A stretch of DNA of 22,370 bases from JAERML01 sp035687895. GTDB lineage: Bacteria > Bacteroidota > Ignavibacteria > UBA10030 > UBA6906. Below the pieces are notes generated by a model. It saw nothing but the letters and a program-made list of their open reading frames with translations. It was not told where the DNA came from and ran no database searches. Location of the stretch: positions 1-22,370 of the forward strand of contig DASRUE010000150.1 of the NCBI GenBank assembly GCA_035687895.1, given 5' to 3'. A program made the position numbers and the translations under genes. Positions 8,901-16,000 of this stretch are shown piece by piece. Within the stretch, counting starts at the first letter, position 1. Each line of letters starts with the position of its first letter.

Positions 8901-11778
8901 CCGCGCCTTCCCAATTAAGCTCCATGTTGAAGTTGTGCCAGAAGCTCAGCGAAGGATCCTGTGTGAATGAGCTCATGTCTAAGAGAGGGGAGAGAACGTA
9001 AGCATTCTGATTGTGCCGATAGTTGCTGTCAAGGTCGGTCACCCATGCGTTGACACCGCTGTGAGCCCCGATGATCTGCACTTTTGCCGGCGTACCGAGT
9101 ATCCAATCGTTCACCGAACCTGAGAAGATCGCCGAGGTCCATCCACCCGGCCCTCCTTCGAAATCTTCAACGTATGGGAACGATGAGATGACAGTGACGA
9201 TCCTGTATAAGTTCGGATTCACTGGTGGGACATTGCCCGGCGGGTCGATACCACTTCCGCCTGCGGGGTTTGTTCCGGCATTGTTGAGACTATCCTGGGC
9301 GCCCACATAATAGTAGATCGTGTCGCCGACAACAATACCACCGACATTTGTATAGTCAATGGTAAATGTAAAATCAGCGCCGACAATAGTTGTCGCCTGT
9401 GCAGCGAAGTACGGTCCACCAACTCCTTTCTTGTAATAGATTCTCGGAGCGCCGGCTGATGCCAACTGGACCCCGGACAGGTCGGTGATCGTTGTAGCCA
9501 GCGTACGCGTGGCTGCCACACCGCTATTGCCAAGTAGGAAGTAAGAAATCGCCGGTGGCGAGAGATCGAGCCCGGTCCCCGCAAATTCATCTGAACCGAT
9601 GTCGGGTGTTGTTGCATTGCGCGTATCACCATCAAAGTCTGATGTAATCCCGGCGACAGCGACACCACCAGACTCCAATTGGGTTGGGATTGCTGGATTA
9701 ATGTGAAGATCGGGGGGTGACGAACCGGCATTTACGTAGTTCGGAGTCTGAGACACGGAGCCAAGATCGGCAGGTACTGCTGTGCGCCAGGCAGTGATTG
9801 TCAACTGGTTGCCGGCTGCTGAGTTGGTTGTTGTTCCCAATACGCCGCCCGTCCCATCCGCGAAGTAGTCGTTGCTCCCGATGGAAGCATAGGTGATGTT
9901 GTTGGTTGAGATGCCCCAGTGCACTCCTGTAGCACCTGTGTTCGTGCGAGCGTTGTAAAAAACATTGTTCTTGAGATTGACGAAGTTACTCGCATCCTTG
10001 CGGAATGCTGCAGAGTTCGCAGTGCCGGCGGTGGCCGTCCCACCAACGTAGACGGAGTTGAATGAGATGTCTATAAGCGATCCCGACACAGCGTTCTCTC
10101 GGATGCCATAGATTGGTATCGTTGTCGGGACGATCCCAGAGCCGATCGCGACCCGGTTGTTATAAATCTTGACGCTTGCGCCGGTCGTGTTGCCGTTGAA
10201 GTCATAGATCCCGTTGACGGCTGTGAGACCGTTCGCTAGTTGGATGTCGTAAACCAGATTGCTATGGATTTCTGTGCCAGGGCTGGTTGTAGTAGAAAAA
10301 TAGATTCCGCTGAACTCAGTGGTGGTGGGCTGGGTAACAGGTGCCGTATGGTGGATGACATTGCCATACACCAGGGCTCCGGGGAATCCACCCGTGAAGT
10401 TGATACCGCGTGCATAGAATCGATTGATAACGTTATTCCGGACAACGAGCCCCGTGTTTCCAGTGTTACTGGCCACCGCAACAGTGATTCCATATCCTCG
10501 CACGCCAGTGCTGTCAGGGTTGCTCCGAATGAGGTTGCTCTCGATTGTAACGGCTGACATCGTGTTTGTTGTGTTCCCCGTAATCTGGAAAATTGCGCCA
10601 GTGGTGTTCGGAGCCTGAGCCTGCATAACGATGTTGCGGATCGTTATGCCTGTCATCGAACCCGTTGTATTATCAAGTCGGATCGCCATCTGTCCATTTG
10701 CGCCAAGACAGGTCACGGTCCAGTCCCTGCCGTTCCCTACTCCACCCGAGCGCCCGTCCAGAGTTACCCACGATGCCCCAGCCAATCTGATGGCATGTTG
10801 ATTGGGACTGGCTAAACCCACGACAGAGGTGACTGCGGTATAGCCGGCGGCGGGTCGGAAGACCACACGCAAAGTTGAACTCGCGCCAGGAATTGCCCGG
10901 ATTCCAACAGTGTCGGTCTCTCCCGCATATCCTGTGGTAAGCTCCAGAACCACATCTCCTGTCCCTGTTACCCCCGTTACGTTCAAGTACGCTGCTGCTG
11001 ATCGCATCGAACCAAAGGACGTCGGAGGATTTTGAACTCCATTGATGGGGTATGTTGAGCCGCCCGTGAGAGGAACGGGTGGAGGATTACCAACACGTAC
11101 TTGATCGATAAAGAGATTGTTGCCAAAGTTACTTCGAGAGGTGAACGCGACCTTCACGTTTGCTCCCACCACACCTGCAGGGACGGGAAGACTCTTTGTA
11201 GCCCACTCGCTAGGGGTGGGAATGAAGAAAGTGGTGATCGATGGCCGTGTACGCAAACCCGCGCCACCTTCGCGCCACAATGATGTCCAAGTCGCGCCAT
11301 TATCTGTCGAGATATCCACAAACAGACTGTCATCCGAAAACGACGGGCTATAATCAGTGTATGCATAATCGAACTTGATCGAATCGGTTGCCAGCACTCC
11401 GGTGATGGTGGGGGAAATGAGAGAATCGAGCGCCGGGGCAGTGCTGTAATTATAGTTGTTGATGAACGCGGAACTTACTCCGACACCATAACTGCTCGCA
11501 GAGGTATCTTCCCAGGTGTAAGAGGTATCCGGATTTATCCGAGTCCATCCGGTCGGAGGGAACACTCCGCCCTCAAAGTCCTCAACGACATACACGTCTA
11601 CCGAGGATGGCCCGGTAATTCTCGGGAGTCCGATGGGTGGAGCTTTGAGCGGTGAGCTGGGACCAAACTTCAACTTCGCGCGTTCGCTCGCGCTGTTCGT
11701 TTGCGCCCACGCACTTCCTACTCCCAGAACAATGAGGCTGAAGAGAACAAGAAACAACATTGATACAATGCGTTTCAT
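5986..11778 (-). CDS. Giant secreted beta-helix/adhesin-like protein with T9SS type A sorting domain
   Basis: A 1930-residue exported protein. Residues 1-25 form a signal peptide ending AWA. Domains in order: choice-of-anchor J-like jelly roll, about 64-230 (EDFEGGVFPPTGW ... LFIDQVRVG); a right-handed parallel beta-helix with many N-V-I-type rungs, about 235-690; its typical closing segment DFDGDTR...PDIGSDEF near 715-735; a fibronectin-like stretch to about 850; a second jelly roll about 865-1057 (VEDFEGGPGGW ... DGWAFDDVRI); CARDB-like beta-sandwiches near 1130-1225 and 1405-1507; an unrecognised domain about 1514-1825; and the T9SS sorting domain about 1832-1930 (QNYPNPFNPVTTI ... FSSIKKMLMLK). 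The start is backed by AAGGAGG at 11786-11792, seven bases upstream. The beta-helix could bind or cleave polysaccharide, but I see no lyase or hydrolase motif. It is followed by its own terminator and probably preceded by a distant promoter at 12082-12110. Confidence 0.9.
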   Translation of the reverse strand: MKRIVSMLFLVLFSLIVLGVGSAWAQTNSASERAKLKFGPSSPLKAPPIGLPRITGPSSVDVYVVEDFEGGVFPPTGWTRINPDTSYTWEDTSASSYGVGVSSAFINNYNYSTAPALDSLISPTITGVLATDSIKFDYAYTDYSPSFSDDSLFVDISTDNGATWTSLWREGGAGLRTRPSITTFFIPTPSEWATKSLPVPAGVVGANVKVAFTSRSNFGNNLFIDQVRVGNPPPVPLTGGSTYPINGVQNPPTSFGSMRSAAAYLNVTGVTGTGDVVLELTTGYAGETDTVGIRAIPGASSTLRVVFRPAAGYTAVTSVVGLASPNQHAIRLAGASWVTLDGRSGGVGNGRDWTVTCLGANGQMAIRLDNTTGSMTGITIRNIVMQAQAPNTTGAIFQITGNTTNTMSAVTIESNLIRSNPDSTGVRGYGITVAVASNTGNTGLVVRNNVINRFYARGINFTGGFPGALVYGNVIHHTAPVTQPTTTEFSGIYFSTTTSPGTEIHSNLVYDIQLANGLTAVNGIYDFNGNTTGASVKIYNNRVAIGSGIVPTTIPIYGIRENAVSGSLIDISFNSVYVGGTATAGTANSAAFRKDASNFVNLKNNVFYNARTNTGATGVHWGISTNNITYASIGSNDYFADGTGGVLGTTTNSAAGNQLTITAWRTAVPADLGSVSQTPNYVNAGSSPPDLHINPAIPTQLESGGVAVAGITSDFDGDTRNATTPDIGSDEFAGTGLDLSPPAISYFLLGNSGVAATRTLATTITDLSGVQLASAGAPRIYYKKGVGGPYFAAQATTIVGADFTFTIDYTNVGGIVVGDTIYYYVGAQDSLNNAGTNPAGGSGIDPPGNVPPVNPNLYRIVTVISSFPYVEDFEGGPGGWTSAIFSGSVNDWILGTPAKVQIIGAHSGVNAWVTDLDSNYRHNQNAYVLSPLLDMSSFTQDPSLSFWHNFNMELNWEGAVVEMSTDGGSTFSRVGVLNDPLGFNWYNNSSTSGPVIPPKWSGNSSVFGTGYVSSKIRLTGAGGHALVYIRFRFGSDGSVSTPDGWAFDDVRIAASPAVDYSMNSLTQLNGIPNPFRPVERTIQEDVKGDPVTLANPNSPGALPSSNVNRSVLIDNSPTRFAHSLEAYTPDGRVFIIGGGVDGALANNPITMTSTVSSFGLTAPPYSIQWSVGGVAGTPVPRPGFPAGTLDTVSLTTTPLVRGTLTTIARAVASGDSDTTNDSRQYMHTLVYPDLAVRVKYDNGPNTPNTYIGFNNGINAVTAGVRFTAPADMKIANVDAFYRNEGNADSIEVRVWAAGVDTTAPGAMLYSKKVGGGNYLQPGAVGDYFTVPLGDDAPAFAAGSDFWLSVTFSPLIPFPMGAHNSPLTTPGHSYVSGDGGISWAPLVITTERAWLLRAVGVTPPVHDIGVSAVERIASPPDTVYFRALVTNYGDLDEAAYDVAWSIDGVTQATVSNTATLEIGDVDTLLFQWNTATLGSHTAMAWTVLGTDANPANDSASTTFTVSIPLPTEQRKDHVTSAFRATVTNEGTIGSLNAFVGTGPGSGFRFNPVTTAGQRLFGDGIMVALDSTRVSDGARTNASNGAYDADFKFLTALDSVTTGNRTTMTTSFTDSLAETPFGARVNQRTVSWDSAGIDNFLIFELDIVNTSATPWTTLHAGGLLDWDVDPATANDRGAVVVDSTNTIPGVNGGNPFAFDMLEMHQGASPNSWMGVVPLHENRFRGRRVAISTSEIYPTAHVTNGDKWRYMTGNRATNPNGDAGSAVDHAQVFGSGPYSVAVGATKRIGFAMFGGTSLANAVAAARAAQRAWVQRLGNTIDVTLVGVKDETAGLPEVFDLAQNYPNPFNPVTTIQYALPTESFVTLKVYNVLGQEIATLIDGGQQSGYFTLEWNGRNQSGSPVASGVYFYRIEARSVDGTGTFSSIKKMLMLK

Positions 11779-12426
11779 TTGTATTCCTCCTTACAAGAAT
11801 ATTGTGGATGTTTGGGTTGGAGTGATTTTTCAGACTTGATGACCGTGCAGCTGTCCGGTGTGGCCAGCAAAAACCGCTATGCGCGAACCGTCAGATTGTC
11901 TAAAACAACTGTTCCACACTTGTAAACTTCGTACTTGACCAGAGTAGCGATTGTGTCAGTGCATAATCGGACGAATGTTGCGGAACGATAACTCTTCAGG
12001 AGTACGATCTCTGAATGCTTTGGAAACCCTTGGATGGGTAAGTGCCAGACAAGGGGAGTACTGGCAGGAGTAGACTGCACGAACATAACAAACGCAGAGT
12101 TGATTGTCAAGCAAAAATGTTCTTTGTGGGGGGCAATCCTTGGTTGAAATTCCGTCCAAAGGCGCAACAAGATCCAATCAGTGAAAATGTCGTTTAATCA
12201 CGACCGTGGAGCGAAGACACCTTTGAGGTAGGACATGTTATGCATGAAGAAACTTGAGATCATCGTGACGAGTTGCAGAAGATGCGGATTGGGGATTCGC
12301 TGTGAGAGCAATCCGACGTGTGGAAAAGGAAATTCGTTTGAATCTACGAAGGTCAACCCAACGAATTCAGCTCCGGACATTTACGAAGAGCTCCAACAAC
12401 GTACACCTGCGGATCGGACAATGACA
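11779..12426. other. Non-coding stretch of about 650 bases between the pilin-like gene and the beta-helix gene
   Basis: No convincing gene lies here. Short open frames exist on both strands (for example 11877-12170 minus and 12235-12594 plus), but they lack ribosome binding sites and family resemblance, or run antisense into the pilin-like gene. What can be supported is a strong Shine-Dalgarno site at 11786-11792 and a consensus promoter at 12082-12110, both minus strand. No clear terminator follows the pilin-like gene; a weak 5-bp stem with a short T-run occurs near 12184-12206. Confidence 0.6.
12082..12110 (-). promoter_or_regulatory. Sigma-70-like promoter, probably for the 1930-residue gene
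   Basis: On the minus strand a perfect TTGACA (12105-12110) is followed after exactly 17 bases by TATGTT (12082-12087, four of six consensus positions). Transcription would begin near 12075, about 297 bases before the ATG at 11778, giving an unusually long untranslated leader. A weaker alternative (TTTACA, 18 bases, TAGACA) lies nearer the gene around 11898-11927. Confidence 0.55.
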
Positions 12427-12816
12427 TCAATTGTTGGAAACCATGAATGTGCTGTCGGGAAAGACCGTGACAGTGACGATCAGGTTGTTTCCGTCATCCC
12501 CTTTCTCAACTCCAGTTCCAGTGAGAACCACTTGACCAGAGGTTACTGTCGTAATCTCATATGTCCCGTTAGCATTCACGGGCTTGGTGGTTAGCTTGTC
12601 GATAGCCAAGCCGGTAAATGAGTTCTGCCCCCCTCCAAAAGACGTGGGCTTGCGATAATACGTTTGAGCTCTTGCTGCGAGGGCGACCAGATCGTTACTG
12701 ACAGCGTCCCTGTTCGCGGAAACAGCACTGTCTTCGAACAACGTCAAACCAACCGACAGCGCAATCGCTACAATGATCACTCCGAGAAGAATAAGAAGGA
12801 GCTGCTGCTGTCCCAT
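12427..12816 (-). CDS. Type IV pilin-like single-pass membrane protein
   Basis: This 129-residue protein has the plan of a pilin or pseudopilin. The N-terminus MGQQQLLL leads straight into a hydrophobic helix (about residues 6-26), followed by an amphipathic stretch (SANRDAVSNDLVALAARAQTYYRKP, about 32-56) and a small Gly/Thr-rich beta domain ending FPDSTFMVSNN. I associate the MGQQQLLL start and the NRD...L...AQ.YYRKP segment with a pilin-like family common in Ignavibacteria-type genomes and usually left hypothetical; this is memory, not a search. If Gly2 is a prepilin peptidase site, the leader is only two residues, and the usual Glu5 of the mature pilin is absent (Leu instead). The start has GGAGG nine bases upstream and a promoter at 12882-12910. 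It sits alone between two giant T9SS cargo genes; no pilus assembly genes are in the window, so partners must be elsewhere. Confidence 0.8.
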   Translation of the reverse strand: MGQQQLLLILLGVIIVAIALSVGLTLFEDSAVSANRDAVSNDLVALAARAQTYYRKPTSFGGGQNSFTGLAIDKLTTKPVNANGTYEITTVTSGQVVLTGTGVEKGDDGNNLIVTVTVFPDSTFMVSNN

Positions 12817-12881
12817 AGTTCAAATCCTCCGTCTAGTACGCGTATGTGAGCAAAAGTGGGGGATTTGATTTCGTTGATAGC

Positions 12882-12910
12882 AGAATAGGAAAAAGTAACG
12901 AAGATATCAA
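12882..12910 (-). promoter_or_regulatory. Sigma-70-like promoter for the pilin-like gene
   Basis: On the minus strand TTGATA (12905-12910) and TATTCT (12882-12887) are 17 bases apart, matching consensus at five and four of six positions. The start would fall near 12875, leaving a leader of about 59 bases. It follows shortly after the terminator of the preceding giant gene. Confidence 0.55.
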
Positions 12911-12931
12911 GATGGGGAAGGCCTTAATTTT

Positions 12932-12967
12932 GGAAGAGAAGAAGCCCTTTCCCACAAGGGAAAGGGC
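12932..12967 (-). terminator. Rho-independent terminator of the giant surface-protein gene
   Basis: A perfect 10-bp stem (GCCCTTTCCC at 12944-12953 with its complement at 12958-12967) encloses a 4-base loop and, on the minus strand, runs into TTCTTCTCTTCC. It is the second hairpin after the stop codon at 13017. Confidence 0.8.
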
Positions 12968-12980
12968 CTCTTGTGTAACG

Positions 12981-13002
12981 TGTTACCCTGCATAGGGTAA
13001 CA
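12981..13002 (-). other. Perfect hairpin just after the giant gene
   Basis: TGTTACCCT (12981-12989), loop GCAT and its complement (12994-13002) form a 9-bp perfect stem 14 bases beyond the stop codon at 13017. On the minus strand no T-tract follows it, so it may protect the 3' end or aid the stronger terminator at 12932-12967. On the plus strand it runs into TATTTTTG and could stop antisense transcription. Confidence 0.6.
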
Positions 13003-13016
13003 TATTTTTGAAGAAC

Positions 13017-16000
13017 CTACTTCAGGAACAGCATCTTTTTCAAGTTCGAGAAGGTCTGGCCGGATTGGCCAATCGCCTCGAACCGATAGAAGTAGACCCC
13101 GCTGCTGATGCTGGCCCCGGTGGTGTTCCGGCCATCCCACACCGACTCGTAGTAGCCGGCCTGCTGTGGCCCATTCACCAGTGCAAACACTTCCTGACCG
13201 AGCAGATTGTAGATCTTCAGGGTCACCGTTGCCTCCTCTGGCAGATCATACTTGATTGTTGTCGAGGGGTTGAACGGGTTCGGATAGTTCTGGCTGAGGC
13301 CAAACGATGTGGGCAATGCTGCGACACCATCGTTTGCTCCCGTCGGGACCAGTCTGAACCGGGCTGTGACGCCGCTGGCGCCAACTGCCCAGCCATAGAC
13401 ACTGCTTCCAATTGACACCATGTTGACATGGTTCATCTGGGCGGTGCCCGTATTATAGCCCAACGGTCCCGCCGTTGACCACGACGTCCCAAAGTTGGAG
13501 CTGTAGCTGATGTTGTTGCCTGCCGTGACCCAGAAGTTCTGCGTCCCGGTAGCACCAGACATCCCAAGCGTTGCTGTTGCCAGCGTGCTGGTCTGCAACG
13601 CCCATGTGGCGCCGGCGTCCGTTGACAGGTTTAGCGAGCCATTCTGTGCGCCTGTGAGACCAATACTGAGGCTGTTGAACTGTACTGCGAAACTGTTCGC
13701 CTGACCTCCCGAGAACACAGTTGGTGTGGCCGTCCAGCTCGTGCCTCCGTCAGTTGTTCGATACACATGGCTGGAGTTCGTACCGAACCAACCATTGTTG
13801 TTGTCGAACCACATCATGGAGTTGTTCCAGCCCGCTTCAGTGGTCGGATTTGCCGGGAGCGTCGCAGGGCTGAACCAGGACTCACCACTGTTCGTTGTTT
13901 TGCGCAGCACCCAGTTACCGCCTGTCGGGTCACCCATTGCGTAGCCGGTCGTCGCATTGAACATATGGACGTAATTGAAGAACACGCCGAAACTGTCCTT
14001 CGCCACCCACGTGGTTCCACCGTTTGTTGTCTTCCAGATCTTGGCAAGACCTGTGGCCGGGCTGCTGGCAACGAACGCTGTATTGCCGTCAAGTGCGGTG
14101 ATCGTGTAGACATCAACACCGACCGAGCCTGCACTTGTCCAGTTCACGCCGCCATTAGTGGTTCGTCGCACGACACCACCGGCACCAGCTGACCACGCCA
14201 CGTTGGCATCAACTGCCTTCACTGCAAACAAGGTGGCCGTAGTGCCGCTTGTCTGCGCTGCCCACGATGTATCGCCAGGGACCGTACTCGTAATTGTGAA
14301 TGCCGCATTGCTGACATCAGAAATCGCGGCGTTGGACTTTTGCGAAATACGGACGTAGCAGTTTGCCGAAGGGGCGACCGTATCCGGGATGAGCCAGGAG
14401 AACGCACCGAGTGCCTCGATCCATGTGCCGCCTTCAATCCAACGGGTGTCCAGTTTGGGATGTTTCCCAATGTTCGGACGGGCCGGGACGCCGCTCGTAA
14501 TGGGACGCCACGGACCTCCGTTGCCGGAGACCGAATACTCGATCCTGACCGTGTCCACATTGTTCTGCGTCCACGTGATCGAGTAGGTATTTCCACGGCT
14601 CCACACCTCGCCGCCGTTCGGGCTCGTCACAGTAACACCCGCAACGCCGCCTGTAACCGTGAGGCCAACGCGGACGCTGGCGACATCTGGAGTGTTGCCG
14701 GTAATAGTCAGCCGTCCCGTATAGTTGCCGTTCTGCAAACCGGCAGGGTGGATGCGAAGTTCGACGCTCTGGCTATCGCCCGGTGCGATGATGCCGTTTG
14801 TTACGCCCGGAGACATCCATGGCAGGATATCCTTGGTAATGAGGATCGCAAGGTTGTTGTGCATGTAAGCAGCGTCAAAGACCACCTGCAACCCGATCGT
14901 ACCACCCGAATTCTCGACGCCGATTGTAGCCGAGTTAACGGGATCACTCATCGTAAGGTACTGGAAGAGCATGTCACCGTTTGGCTTGAGGATTGCCTGG
15001 AAGGTATACGGTCCTCCACTACCGAAGTGCGGGGCATTCGTATACTGAACGATGAAACGTCCGGTGGCTACATCGTGGTAGTAATGGACCGTGCCGCCCG
15101 TCGCGAAGTTCAGGTCATCCCAGAACGGATAGATCGCGTTGTTTGGCGTTGCCGTTGTCGGGATTGCCGTGTTGCTGAACGAGGACGATGTTGGCCCAAA
15201 GTTCATGAATCCATTCGTGACGATATTGATGGATGATTGGTCCACACCGTAGAATGGGAACGTGAACGGAAGCGAGACGGTGACAAATGCATCATCGGTT
15301 GACGGGAATGTTACCAGCGTGCCGATGGTCGATATGTCGACCCAGGCGAACTGCGGACCACCTGGCTCATCGCTGTCGATCCAGCGATAGCCGAATGCAT
15401 CCGGTCCACCCGCGCCATTAGGTGTGCCTTCGCCGGGATTCGGGTTCTCTACGCCCTTGTTGCGGGTCAATGCAGCCTGTTGTGTTACGCTGCGGAGTAT
15501 CGATGCCGTGGGAGCCGCCAGCCCCTCGTTGATGTTGAAGCGTAGCGTGTCCGTTCCCGTGTTTCTGATACGGAATGTCGAGCGCGTCGTGTCGTTGCTC
15601 GATGGAAGAGTGTACCCGAACGTATCCGGCGCCACCGAAATGTGCGATACGCCGACGCTGACAGCACGCAGGCCAACCGAACCAGGCGTTGGATCGTTGC
15701 TCGTGAAGTTCATGCGCGCCGTGCGGACTCCACCCGGAGCAACGGCGCTGAAGCGCACCTTGATCCGGACCGTATCGAGCGATGTCAGCGAGAAGCTGGC
15801 AAGATTCGAAGAGAATCCGGATGCACCAGTGAAGGTGACGTTGGTGACGTTGAGCGTCGCCTGCCCGATGTTCTTGACAAGGACCGACTTCGAAGAGTCT
15901 GTCACTCCGATCTCCACGTTGCCGATATCCATTGTATCAGGAATGACAACGAGGTCCGCTCCCACAGATGGAACGACAAACATACGGGCAGGCAGTCTCA

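Noticed and set aside
12235..12594. 119-codon plus-strand open frame beginning MLCMKKLEIIVTSC with several Cys pairs
   Set aside because: About half of it is antisense to the well-supported pilin-like gene, composition is irregular and no family is recognised; the Cys pattern (CRRCGLGIRC) is suggestive but not enough.
14340..15236. 298-codon plus-strand open frame antisense to the giant gene
   Set aside because: It is rich in Arg, Asp and Cys, has no domain resemblance, and mirrors strongly supported minus-strand coding sequence; it is a shadow of that gene's codon bias.
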